The notes under the pieces are model-generated. The model saw only the letters and a list, made by a program, of their open reading frames with translations. It had not been told where the DNA came from and ran no database searches. The position numbers and the translations under genes were made by a program. A stretch of DNA of 64,000 nt from Caballeronia sp. dw_276 (GTDB taxonomy: Bacteria > Pseudomonadota > Gammaproteobacteria > Burkholderiales > Burkholderiaceae): contig NZ_JAAVUV010000001.1 of assembly GCF_018449635.1 (NCBI RefSeq), positions 558,001 to 622,000 on the forward strand, read 5' to 3'. Shown in pieces: positions 54,178-63,800 of this stretch (position 1 is its first letter; the number at the start of each line of letters is the position of its first letter).

Positions 54178-55293
54178 ATGCGTCCCAATGCTTCGACTGC
54201 CCGCGTTTTGCTCGCTGCGTTGCCGGCGATTCCGACAGTGCTCGCGCTCGCCGGAACCCTGGTGCTGTTTTCGTTGTTTCTGCTGGTGCAGGGGCAGCCG
54301 GTCCTGGATGCAATCGGCCTGATCGTGCAAGGCGCGTTCGGTTCGTCGTTCGCGTGGCAGAGCACCCTGCTGCGTGCGTCGCCTCTCATGCTGACCGCGC
54401 TATGCGTGGCATTGCCCGCGCAAGTGGGGCTGATCGTGATTGGCGGGGAAGGCGCGCTGGCGCTAGGCGGAATGTGCGCGGCCATGGTCCCGCAGATGCT
54501 GCCGGCGAATACGCCGTGGCTGATCGCGACGCCATTGTTGGCGCTTGCCGGCATGCTTGCAGGCGCGGCTTGGATCGGCGCAGTGGGCGCGTTGCGGCAA
54601 TGGCGCGGCGTGAATGAGACCATCAGCAGTTTGCTGATGGCGTATATCGCGATTGCGCTGTTCAAGTTTTTTGTCGAAGGGCCGTTGCGCGATCCTGCAA
54701 GCCTCAACAAGCCCTCCACGCTTCCCGTTCCCCAGTCGATGTCGATAGGGTCTTTGCCGGGCCTCGAAGTCCACTGGGGCCTCATGTGGGGCATTCTTGC
54801 GTGCATCGCGGCGTGGGTCTTCGTCAAGTACAGCACCAAAGGCTTTGCGATGCGCATTGTCGGCGGCAGTAATCGCGCGGCGCGGCTGGTCGGCTTGCCG
54901 GTGAACGTACTTGCGTTTGTTGCGTGCGCGCTTGGCGGCGCAGCGGCGGGACTCGCCGGTATGTTCGAGGTTGCGGCGGTGCAGGGCAGCGCGAATGCAT
55001 CGCTGCTCGCGGGTTACGGCTACGCCGGAATACTCGTAGCCTTCGCAGCACGCCAGAATCCGCTGGCGATCATTGTGTGCGCCGTGATGATTGGCGGCAT
55101 CGAAGCGAGCGGCAGTCTGTTGCAGCGCCGCCTCGACCTGCCCGATGCCACCACGCTCGTCCTTCAAGGTCTTCTGTTCGCAAACCTGCTCGCATGGGAA
55201 GCGCTGGGCGGCCGGATCGCAGCGTGGCGCGTGCAGTTGCAGGCCGCTGCGCTCGCCGACGTCAACCTGCCGATGGAGCACACCCATGCCTGA
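54178..55293 (+). CDS. ABC transporter permease (nucleoside/ureide type)
   Basis: A membrane protein of 371 residues with about nine hydrophobic helices of the BPD_transp_2 family. GEGALALGGMCAAMVPQM and RAARLVGLPVNVLAFVACALGGAAAGLAGMFEVAAVQG are typical. The start ATG at 54178 follows AGGAG. The stop overlaps the next permease start by eight bases. Confidence 0.92.
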   Translation: MRPNASTARVLLAALPAIPTVLALAGTLVLFSLFLLVQGQPVLDAIGLIVQGAFGSSFAWQSTLLRASPLMLTALCVALPAQVGLIVIGGEGALALGGMCAAMVPQMLPANTPWLIATPLLALAGMLAGAAWIGAVGALRQWRGVNETISSLLMAYIAIALFKFFVEGPLRDPASLNKPSTLPVPQSMSIGSLPGLEVHWGLMWGILACIAAWVFVKYSTKGFAMRIVGGSNRAARLVGLPVNVLAFVACALGGAAAGLAGMFEVAAVQGSANASLLAGYGYAGILVAFAARQNPLAIIVCAVMIGGIEASGSLLQRRLDLPDATTLVLQGLLFANLLAWEALGGRIAAWRVQLQAAALADVNLPMEHTHA

Positions 55294-56212
55294 TGTCCAT
55301 TCGCCCATCGTCATCTTGTTGCTGTCGCTCGTGGCCGGCGCGATCCGCGTGAGCACGCCGTATCTTTTCGTGAGCCTGGGCGAATGCCTGACCGAGAAGG
55401 GCGGTCGCGTAAATCTCGGCCTCGAGGGCATCCTGGTTTCCGGCGCGATGAGCGGTTACGCCGCGTCCTACATGACGGGCTCGCCGTGGGCCGGCGTGCT
55501 TGCGGCGGGTTGCGTCGGCTTGTTGCTTGGATGTCTGCACGGTCTCGTATGTTCGCTGCCCCGCGTCTCCGATATCGCGTTCGGCATCGCGTTGATGCTG
55601 CTTGGCACGGGACTCGCGTTTTATCTGGGCAAGCCGTTTATCGAACCGCAAGCGCCCGGTCTTCAGTCGTTCGATTTTGGCGCGTGGGCTAGCTCGCCTC
55701 AGTTGCACAACGCGCTGCATGTGAATCCGCTTTTTGTGATCGGCGTGGTGCTGGCGTTCGTGTTGCAATGGGGACTGCGCAGCACGCGCTGGGGCATGAC
55801 CTTGCGTCTCGTTGGCGATCACGCCGAGACCGCACGGGCGATGGGTTATCCGCTGACGCGGATTCGAATCATCGCGACTTCCGTGGGTGGTTTTTTTGCG
55901 GGCGTTGGTGGAGCGTATCTGTCGCTCGTTTATCCGGGAAGCTGGAACGAAGGATTGTCGAGCGGGCAAGGATTGATGGCGGTCGCGCTTGTCATCTTCG
56001 CGCGCTGGCAGCCTTTGCGATGCCTGTGGGCCGCCTTGCTTTTTGGCGCGGCCGGCGCGCTCGGGCCAGCACTGCAAGCCATCGGCGTGACGAGCGGATA
56101 TTACCTCTACAACGCCGCACCCTACGTGCTCACGCTCGCGATCATGATCATCAATTGCCGTCCCGATCGCACGCTTGCCGGCGCGCCGGGCGAGCTGAGC
56201 CTCACACGCTGA
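55286..56212 (+). CDS. ABC transporter permease (nucleoside/ureide type)
   Basis: The second BPD_transp_2 permease, 308 residues, begins [57 protein letters not shown] is the conserved first-loop motif and [22 protein letters not shown] the coupling region. It forms a heterodimeric channel with the preceding permease. Confidence 0.92.
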   Translation: MPDVHSPIVILLLSLVAGAIRVSTPYLFVSLGECLTEKGGRVNLGLEGILVSGAMSGYAASYMTGSPWAGVLAAGCVGLLLGCLHGLVCSLPRVSDIAFGIALMLLGTGLAFYLGKPFIEPQAPGLQSFDFGAWASSPQLHNALHVNPLFVIGVVLAFVLQWGLRSTRWGMTLRLVGDHAETARAMGYPLTRIRIIATSVGGFFAGVGGAYLSLVYPGSWNEGLSSGQGLMAVALVIFARWQPLRCLWAALLFGAAGALGPALQAIGVTSGYYLYNAAPYVLTLAIMIINCRPDRTLAGAPGELSLTR

Positions 56213-56237
56213 CTCATTTTTAAAGGCGCTTCCGACC

Positions 56238-56930
56238 ATGAACCGATTCATTGATGCCAGACCTTACCCATGGCCCTTCGATGGCAACCTGCGCCCCGAC
56301 AATACGGCGCTGATCGTGATCGACATGCAGACGGACTTCTGCGGACACGGCGGTTATGTCGACAAGATGGGTTACGACTTGTCGCTCACGCGCGCGCCTA
56401 TTGAACCTATAAAACGCGTGATGAACGTGATGCGCGAACAGGGGTTCACGATCATTCATACGCGTGAAGGGCATCGGCCGGATTTGTCGGACTTGCCTGC
56501 GAACAAGCGCTGGCGCAGCCGTCGCGCGGGAACGGATGGCGTTGGTATCGGCGACGATGGCCCTAGTGGCCGCATCCTGGTACGGGGTGAGCCGGGGTGG
56601 GAAATCATCGATGAACTTGCGCCTTTGGCGGGGGAAATTGTCATCGACAAACCCGGCAAGGGCTCGTTCTGCGCAACCGACCTCGAACTGATCTTGCGCA
56701 CGCGCGGCATCGTGAACCTGGTGCTGACCGGTATCACGACCGACGTCTGCGTCCACACGACCATGCGTGAGGCGAACGACCGCGGTTTCGAATGCACGGT
56801 GCTTGCCGACTGTTGCGGTGCGACCGACCGTAGCAACCACGATGCGGCGCTGCACATGATCACGATGCAAGGCGGCGTGTTCGGCACAGTCTCCGATTCA
56901 CAAGCGCTCCTGACCACGCTCGGCGGCTGA
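56238..56930 (+). CDS. Isochorismatase-fold cysteine hydrolase (biuret hydrolase/RutB-like)
   Basis: The hydrolase of 230 residues has the catalytic aspartate in [12 protein letters not shown], the lysine in [15 protein letters not shown] and the cysteine in [18 protein letters not shown]. Relatives act on biuret, ureidoacrylate or carbamoyl compounds, releasing ammonia and carbon dioxide. Its position inside an ABC transporter operon suggests that it acts on the imported compound. The exact substrate cannot be read from the sequence. Confidence 0.88.
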   Translation: MNRFIDARPYPWPFDGNLRPDNTALIVIDMQTDFCGHGGYVDKMGYDLSLTRAPIEPIKRVMNVMREQGFTIIHTREGHRPDLSDLPANKRWRSRRAGTDGVGIGDDGPSGRILVRGEPGWEIIDELAPLAGEIVIDKPGKGSFCATDLELILRTRGIVNLVLTGITTDVCVHTTMREANDRGFECTVLADCCGATDRSNHDAALHMITMQGGVFGTVSDSQALLTTLGG

Positions 56931-56932
56931 CC

Positions 56933-58543
56933 ATGCCCACCTCATCGCATGCGCTGGGTGTGGAGATACACAACGCCGGCAAATCGTTTGGCGCATTTCG
57001 CGCGCTGGACAACGTATCGATCAAGGTCCGCGCGGGCACGGTCCACGCGTTGCTTGGCGAGAACGGTGCGGGCAAGAGCACGCTTGTGAAGGGACTCGTG
57101 GGGTACGGCGTGCTCGATGAAGGACAAATTTCAGCCGGCAATCGCGAGGTTCACATTACCTCGCCGCGCGATGCTCAAGGCCTGGGTATCGGCATGGTGT
57201 ATCAGCATTTCACGCTGGCATCGGGCTTGTCGGTGGAAGAAAACTTGTTGCTCGCGCGTGGCCGTCTTCCATGGAAGATCGACTGGAAAACGGAACGTGC
57301 GGCGCTCGACATGTTCATGCGGGGCATGCCGTTTCGCCTTCCGCTCGACGCACCTGTGTCTGGCCTCGCGGCCGGCGAAAAGCAGAAGCTTGAAATTCTC
57401 AAGCAGCTGTATTTGAAGCAGCGTTTTCTTATTCTCGATGAACCCACTTCCGTTCTCACGCCACAGGAAGCCGATGAAGTGCTCGGCCTGATGCGCGATT
57501 TGACAACACGTGGCGAGCTGACCGTGCTGATGATCACGCACAAGTTCCGCGAAGTAATGGCCTACGCGGACGATGTGACCGTACTGCGCAAGGGTCGTCA
57601 GGTCGGTACGAGCGCTGTTTCTGAAACCAGCCGCGATGCGCTGGCCGCACTGATGATGGGCGCCGACGAAACGCGCGACACCGCTGTTATGGAAGCAGTC
57701 AATGCCGAACGCGTCGCCCGCAAACCGGTGAATGCTGCAGGGCAGATTCGCCTTGCGATCAGTATGCTTTCCGTCGACGATGATCGCGGCCATGCCGCAG
57801 TCAGGCATGCATCGCTTCAAGTACGCGCGGGAGAGATACTTGGCATCGCGGGGGTGTCGGGGAATGGGCAGAAGGAACTGGTCGAAGCGCTTGTCGGGCA
57901 ACGTCGCACCAAGGCCGGCAAGATGGAAATCGCCGGCAGCGCATATCGCGCGACCCGTGAAGAGATGCCGCAACGGCGTGTCTTTGCCATCCCTGAAGAG
58001 CCGCTCAAGAACGCGTGCGTGGCGAGCATGAGTGTCGCGCAAAACCTTGCGCTGCGAGACTTCGATCGCCCTCCGTTGCGTCGCGGCGGTTGGCGTCTCG
58101 ACCGCCACGCGATGCGTAATCGCGCCACGCAACTCATCGGCGAATTCAACGTACGGCCGCCGCTTCCAGAACGTGCTATCGGCACGCTTTCAGGCGGCAA
58201 CGTGCAGCGTGCAGTGCTTGCTCGAGAACTTGGTCAACCGGTGGATGTGCTGATCGTCGCGAACCCGGTTTTTGGTCTCGACTTTGCATCGGTGGCGGAT
58301 ATTCACGCACGCATCATGGCTGCGCGCGATGCCGGTGCGGCCGTCTTGCTGGTGAGCGAGGACCTTGACGAATTGCTGGAACTAGCGGACCGCATCACGG
58401 TGATTGCGGAGGGTGAACTCGTGTACGAGACATCCGCCGCGAATGCCGATCGCGCGACGCTCGGCCGCTACATGGCGGGACATGGTGATACCGTCACGCA
58501 TAACGCGCCCGCAACCGAACCTTTGAAGGAGGTCATTGAATGA
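56933..58543 (+). CDS. ABC transporter ATPase with two ABC domains (RbsA/BMP type)
   Basis: The protein of 536 residues contains two ATPase domains. The first has Walker A GENGAGKST and Walker B FLILDEPTSVL with the signature region VSGLAAGEKQKLEILKQL. The second has GVSGNGQKELVEAL and LSGGNVQRAVLAREL, where degenerate motifs are normal for the sugar/nucleoside family. It powers the two BPD_transp_2 permeases and overlaps the formamidase gene by four bases. Confidence 0.94.
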   Translation: MPTSSHALGVEIHNAGKSFGAFRALDNVSIKVRAGTVHALLGENGAGKSTLVKGLVGYGVLDEGQISAGNREVHITSPRDAQGLGIGMVYQHFTLASGLSVEENLLLARGRLPWKIDWKTERAALDMFMRGMPFRLPLDAPVSGLAAGEKQKLEILKQLYLKQRFLILDEPTSVLTPQEADEVLGLMRDLTTRGELTVLMITHKFREVMAYADDVTVLRKGRQVGTSAVSETSRDALAALMMGADETRDTAVMEAVNAERVARKPVNAAGQIRLAISMLSVDDDRGHAAVRHASLQVRAGEILGIAGVSGNGQKELVEALVGQRRTKAGKMEIAGSAYRATREEMPQRRVFAIPEEPLKNACVASMSVAQNLALRDFDRPPLRRGGWRLDRHAMRNRATQLIGEFNVRPPLPERAIGTLSGGNVQRAVLARELGQPVDVLIVANPVFGLDFASVADIHARIMAARDAGAAVLLVSEDLDELLELADRITVIAEGELVYETSAANADRATLGRYMAGHGDTVTHNAPATEPLKEVIE

Positions 58544-59544
58544 GCTCGAGTGGATTGGGCGGATTGAACAAGTCGCCGAACGGCATTGTGATTGGTCTCG
58601 TGCAATTGCAAAATCCAGACGTCTCCACGTCGGAAGAACTTGCAGCGCAGACGCAGAAAATCGTGACGATGGTCGGCAAGGCGCGACGCAATAATCCTTC
58701 CATGGACCTGGTCGTATTCCCCGAATATGCGCTACATGGTCTTTCCATGCGTACGGATGACGCCATCATGTGCACGCTCGATGGTCCCGAAGTGGCGGCG
58801 TTCAAGGCAGCATGTGTCGAGCACAAGATCTGGGGCTGCTTCTCGATCATGGAGCTCAACCCGGGCGGCAATCCTTACAACAGTGGATTGATCATCGACG
58901 ATACCGGCGCGGTGAAACTCTACTATCGGAAGCTGCATCCGTGGGTGCCGGTCGAGCCGTGGGAGCCTGGAAACATAGGCGTTCCGGTGTGCATCGGGCC
59001 GAAGGGCGCGGTGCTTTCGCTGATCATCTGTCACGACGGCATGTTTCCCGAAATGGCGCGCGAGGCCGCGTATAAGGGCGCGGAAATCATCTTGCGCACA
59101 GCGGGCTACACCGCGCCGATACGTCACGCATGGCGAATCACGAATCAATCCAACGCGTTTCAGAATCTCGCGCAAACGGCGAGCGTTTGTCTTTGCGGAA
59201 CAGATGGCAGTTTCGATTCGATGGGCGAGGGCATGTTCTGCGATTTCGATGGCACGGTGATGGTGGATGGCAGTCATCGGCCGGACGAAATCATCACGTG
59301 TGAAATGCGGCCCGACCTCGTTCGTGAAGCGCGCTTGAACTGGGGCGTCGAAAACAACATCTATCAGTTCGGGCATCGCGGGTATGTGGCCGTGAAAGGC
59401 GGAGCGCAGGATTGCCCGTACACGTTCATGCACGACATGGTGCGTGGTGAATATCGCTTGCCCTGGGAAGACGAGGTCAAGGTCACAGACGGCACATCTT
59501 GCGGTTTTGCGCCGCCCGGACGGACTTATAAAGGCAAGTCATGA
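58540..59544 (+). CDS. amiF: Formamidase / aliphatic amidase (nitrilase superfamily)
   Basis: The amidohydrolase of 334 residues has the catalytic glutamate in VVFPEYALHGLS, lysine in YYRKLHPWVPVEPWEPGN and cysteine in LIICHDGMFPEMAREAAYKGAEI. The long C-terminal segment and the WVPVEPWEPGN context are those of AmiE/AmiF enzymes, which hydrolyse formamide or short aliphatic amides to ammonia and acid. ATGA overlap links it to the ATPase gene. It overlaps the AtzH-like gene by four bases. Confidence 0.9.
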   Translation: MSSSGLGGLNKSPNGIVIGLVQLQNPDVSTSEELAAQTQKIVTMVGKARRNNPSMDLVVFPEYALHGLSMRTDDAIMCTLDGPEVAAFKAACVEHKIWGCFSIMELNPGGNPYNSGLIIDDTGAVKLYYRKLHPWVPVEPWEPGNIGVPVCIGPKGAVLSLIICHDGMFPEMAREAAYKGAEIILRTAGYTAPIRHAWRITNQSNAFQNLAQTASVCLCGTDGSFDSMGEGMFCDFDGTVMVDGSHRPDEIITCEMRPDLVREARLNWGVENNIYQFGHRGYVAVKGGAQDCPYTFMHDMVRGEYRLPWEDEVKVTDGTSCGFAPPGRTYKGKS

Positions 59545-59933
59545 CCGTCGAGATCAACCTGCCCGAAGTCACTGCCGAGGTGTGTGCGGCGTTTGTTAAA
59601 TACGAACGCGCGCTGGTTGCAAATGACATTGAAACCATGAATGCGCTGTTCTGGAATGCTCCAGAGACGGTGCGTTACGGCATTGCGGAAATCCAGCATG
59701 GCGGCGATGCCATCCGCCAGTGGCGCGAAACGTGCGCGCCGGTCCCGGCTTCGCGCATTTTGCACCGGACCATCGTCACGACGTTCGGCACGGACTTTGC
59801 AACCGTCAGTACCGAGTTCACAAGCGATGCGACGCCGTTGATCGGACGGCAGATGCAAAGCTGGGCGCGCATTGGCAATGATGGCAACTGGAAAATCGTC
59901 GCCGCGCACGTCAGTCTGATTCCCGAACCCTGA
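59541..59933 (+). CDS. AtzH-like protein (DUF3225, NTF2 fold)
   Basis: A 130-residue protein of the family that accompanies AtzE/AtzG amidases in cyanuric acid catabolism (TAEVCAAFVKYERALVANDIETMNALFWNAPETVRYGIAEIQHGGDAIRQWR, abridged; YGIAE and ARIGNDGNWKIVAAHVS are conserved). AtzH is described as an amidase acting on a dicarboxylated biuret intermediate. It overlaps the formamidase gene as ATGA. Its presence supports an imide, biuret or ureide substrate for the operon. Confidence 0.82.
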   Translation: MTVEINLPEVTAEVCAAFVKYERALVANDIETMNALFWNAPETVRYGIAEIQHGGDAIRQWRETCAPVPASRILHRTIVTTFGTDFATVSTEFTSDATPLIGRQMQSWARIGNDGNWKIVAAHVSLIPEP

Positions 59934-59966
59934 AACGCCGATAATAAGAAATAAATGGGAGCGCGA

Positions 59967-60698
59967 ATGCAGGAAGACATGATTGAAGCGGTTGTTGAAA
60001 CCGTCGAGCCAAATGCGGCGAATCCGCTTGCCGAACAGGTCTATCAGCGGTTGAAGAGCGATATCTTCAACTTCCGCTTGTTTCCCGGCGACCGTTTTTC
60101 GGAGAATGGTATCGCCCAGTATTACGGCGTCTCGCGCACGCCCATGCGCGACGGCCTGTTCCGCCTGCAACGCGAGGGATACCTCGAAGTCGGTTTCCGG
60201 CGCGGCTGGAAGGTTGCCACGATCGACTTCAATCAGATGGATCAGCTTTACGATCTGCGCATCGTGCTCGAGCTTGCCGCGCTCGAACGAATGACCGCCG
60301 GTGGCGACGCGGCGCGCGCAGCCATCGATTCGTTGAAGGCGACCTGGTGCGTGGAGCCGCAAGCGCGCGAATCCGACGCCGTGAAGATGTTCGGCATGGA
60401 CGAAGATTTTCATCGGCGAGTGGTGGCCGCTACCGGCAATGCTGAAATGGTCCGCGTGCATAACGACGTGACCGAGCGCATTCGCATTGTGCGCCGCCTC
60501 GATTTCCTCAAGCCGCACAGGACCAGCGCGACTTACGATGAACATTCAACCATGCTGCATCTGATCGAACGCAAACGCCTGACCGAGGCATCCATCTTGC
60601 TGCGAGCGCATATCACGCAGAGCAAGCTGGAAGTTCGGAAGATCACCGTCTCGATGCTCGATGCAGCCCGCGATGTAAAGCTGCCATTTGTGTCGTAG
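59967..60698 (+). CDS. GntR-family regulator with FCD domain
   Basis: A regulator of 243 residues with an N-terminal winged helix (NPLAEQVYQRLKSDIFNFRLFPGDRFSENGIAQYYGVSRTPMRDGLFRLQREGYLEV) and a C-terminal all-helical FCD domain. The start at 59967 has GGGAG five bases upstream; the ATG at 59955 would overlap this site. It is the last gene of the cluster and probably regulates the transporter/hydrolase operon. Confidence 0.9.
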   Translation: MQEDMIEAVVETVEPNAANPLAEQVYQRLKSDIFNFRLFPGDRFSENGIAQYYGVSRTPMRDGLFRLQREGYLEVGFRRGWKVATIDFNQMDQLYDLRIVLELAALERMTAGGDAARAAIDSLKATWCVEPQARESDAVKMFGMDEDFHRRVVAATGNAEMVRVHNDVTERIRIVRRLDFLKPHRTSATYDEHSTMLHLIERKRLTEASILLRAHITQSKLEVRKITVSMLDAARDVKLPFVS

Positions 60699-60734
60699 GT
60701 CAATCCGGCCGCCGGTTCCTGTCTGCCAAAAACA

Positions 60735-60750
60735 CTGTACGGGTGTACAG
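60735..60750. promoter_or_regulatory. LexA (SOS) box before the uvrA-like gene
   Basis: CTGT, eight bases (ACGGGTGT), ACAG matches the LexA consensus exactly. It is 121 bases before the start codon, so the gene should be DNA-damage inducible. Confidence 0.85.
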
Positions 60751-60835
60751 TATCGGATACATCCGCAGCTATCGCACCACAGCGCCCCGGATCGCGGCGG
60801 CTCCCGCAGGAGTCCAGCGCCGCCCGGAGGACCTG

Positions 60836-60856
60836 ATGGACGATCTAACTCATTGA
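60836..60856 (+). CDS. Six-codon leader ORF before uvrA
   Basis: ATG GAC GAT CTA ACT CAT TGA (MDDLTH) is preceded by GGAGG five bases upstream, a stronger ribosome-binding site than that of uvrA itself. Its stop is 15 bases before the uvrA TTG start. It may couple or regulate uvrA translation, or be accidental. Confidence 0.35.
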   Translation: MDDLTH

Positions 60857-60871
60857 ACCGGTTAGGAAAAA

Positions 60872-63800
60872 TTGGCATCCAACAACGCAATCCGCATTCG
60901 CGGCGCTCGCCAGCATAATCTCAAGAACATCGACCTGGACCTGTACACCGGCCAGATGACCGTGGTGACCGGTCCCTCCGGCTCGGGTAAATCGAGCCTC
61001 GTTTTCGACACGCTTTACGCCGAAGGCCAGCGGCGCTATGTCGAGACGTTCAGCGCCTACGCGCGGCAATTCCTCGACCGGATGGATCGTCCGCAGGTGG
61101 ATCGCGTGGATGGCGTTCCGCCGGCCATTGCTATCGACCAGACGAATCCGGTGCGCAGTTCGCGCTCGACCGTCGGCACGATGACCGAGCTGAACGATCA
61201 CCTGAAACTGTTCTACGCGCGCGCCGCCGAGCTCTTCGATAAAAAGACCTCGCATCAGGTCCGGCACGACACGCCGGAGACCATCTACGTCGAACTGCTC
61301 GAACGCACGAAGGCGAATGATCCGCGTATTGCGATCACGTTCCCGGTCGAGCTGCCCGAATCCGCGAGCGATGAAGAAGTCGCGCAATGGCTTTCCGCAA
61401 GCGGTTATACCCGCGTGCAGGCCAAGCGGCATCAGGACGGCCGTCAGATGCTCGATGTCGTCGCGGACCGGTTTCGTTTGCAGAACACGGAACGGTCGCG
61501 GGCGCTCGAGGCTATTGAAGGCGCGTTGTTGCGTGGTACGGGGCGCGTGAATGTCTATGTGTTGCCTGAGCCGGGCGCTGAAGATGGCGACAAACCAAAC
61601 GATGTCCCCACATGGCGCTTCTCAACGGGCCTTCATAGCCCGGAAAGCGATATCCGCTACGCCGATCCGCAACCCGCGTTGTTCTCGTTCAACTCGGCGT
61701 ACGGCGCGTGCGAAACATGCCGTGGTTTTGGCCGCGTGATTGGCGTGGATCTAGGCCTCGTGATCCCAGATGAACGCAAGACCCTGCGCGGCGGTGCGAT
61801 CAAGACGATGCAGACGCCAGCATGGCAAGAGAATCAGGACGATCTGCTGCGCTACGGCGCGAAGGCCGGCATTCGGCTTGGCGTGCCATGGAGCGACCTG
61901 ACGCAGAAGGAACGCGACTGGGTCATCAATGGTTCGCCCGACTGGACCGGCAAGTGGCAGAACCAGTGGTACGGCGTGCAGCGCTTCTTCGATTATCTGG
62001 AATCGAAGGCGTACAAGATGCATATTCGCGTGCTGCTGTCGAAATATCGCAGCTATACGAAGTGTCCGGTGTGCGAGGGCGCGCGGCTCAAGACCGAAGC
62101 GCTGCTGTGGCGTCTCGGCACGAAGGAACAAGCGGACGCGGTGTTGAACCCCGCCAATCGTTTCTTGCCTGCTGGCGTCGACTGGACGCGTGCTCAGCTC
62201 GAAGCGCTGCCCGGCCTTACGCTGCACGATCTGATGCTGATGCCGATTGAGCGGATTCGCCGGTTCTTTGATTCATTGACGTTGCCAAGCACGTTGCTCG
62301 ACGACGCGCTCAAGCTCTTGCACAACGAAGTCCGCACTCGCCTCAAATATCTCTGCGATGTCGGCCTCGGCTATCTCACGCTGGATCGCCAGAGCCGCAC
62401 GCTTTCGGGCGGCGAAGTGCAGCGGATCAACCTGACGACCGCACTCGGCACGTCGCTCGTGAACACGCTATTCGTACTCGATGAACCGAGCATCGGCTTG
62501 CATCCGCGTGACCTGAACCGCATTGTCGAGGCCATGCACAGGCTGCGCGATGCGGGCAATACGCTCGTTGTCGTCGAGCACGATCCGTCGGTCATGCTCG
62601 CGGCGGATCGTCTTATCGACATGGGTCCGGGTCCCGGCGAACGCGGCGGCTCGATTGTGTATGACGGATCGCCGAACGATATCGAACACAGCGATACGCT
62701 CACTGGCGCGTACCTCGGCGGCCGCAAGCACGTGGCGCACGCGTCGAACTGGCAGCGTCGCGCCGTCGATGCAAAGACGCCGCGACTCGTGCTCGAGGGC
62801 GCGACCCAGCACAATCTGCGCGATGTAACGGTCGAGATTCCGTTGCAGCGCCTGGTGTGCGTGACGGGGGTATCGGGCTCGGGTAAATCGACGCTGATTC
62901 AGGACGTGCTCGCGCCGGCCTTGCTGCGCCATTTCGGCAAGGCGACGGAAACGCCCGGCGCATTCCGCGCGCTGAAAGGCGCGGACGAACTGAGCGAAGT
63001 GATCTTCGTGGATCAATCGCCCATTGGACGCACGGCGCGTTCGAATCCGGCGAGTTACGTCGGCGCATTCGATGAAATCCGCAAGCTGTTTGCGAAGGCG
63101 CCGCTGGCGGCGCAACGCGGCTACAGCGCGGGCATGTTCAGCTTCAATTCCGGCGATGGCCGTTGCCCGACGTGCGGTGGTTCGGGCTTCGAACACGTGG
63201 AAATGCAGTTCCTGAGCGATGTCTATCTGCGTTGCCCGGATTGCGATGGCCGGCGGTATCGCGCGGAAATTCTCGATGTGCAGATCGAACGCGATGGCCG
63301 GTCGCTGAGCGTCGCCGATGTACTCGACCTCACCGTGAGCGAAGCCGTTGCATGTTTTGCGAAGGACAAGGAAGTGCTGCGCGTATTGCAGCCGATCGTG
63401 GATGTCGGTCTGGAATACGTGAAGCTCGGACAACCTGTTCCGACCTTGTCCGGGGGCGAAGCGCAGCGCCTCAAGTTGGCGGGTTTCCTCGCGGAAACGG
63501 CGCAGGCAAGCGGCAACAAGCCGGGTCGTCTGTTCATGTTCGACGAACCCACAACGGGTCTTCATTTCGACGATATCGCCAAGCTCATGCAAGCGCTTCG
63601 ACGCTTGCTGGAACGCGGCCATTCGCTGATCGTGATCGAGCACAATCTCGATGTGATTCGCGCCGCCGACTGGATCATCGATCTGGGTCCCGAAGGCGGA
63701 GATGCAGGCGGCCTGGTCGTTTGTGTCGGTACGCCCGAAGATGTTTCGGCATGCGAACAATCGCATACGGGCAAGGCTTTGCTCGACTACGAAGAAGCCA

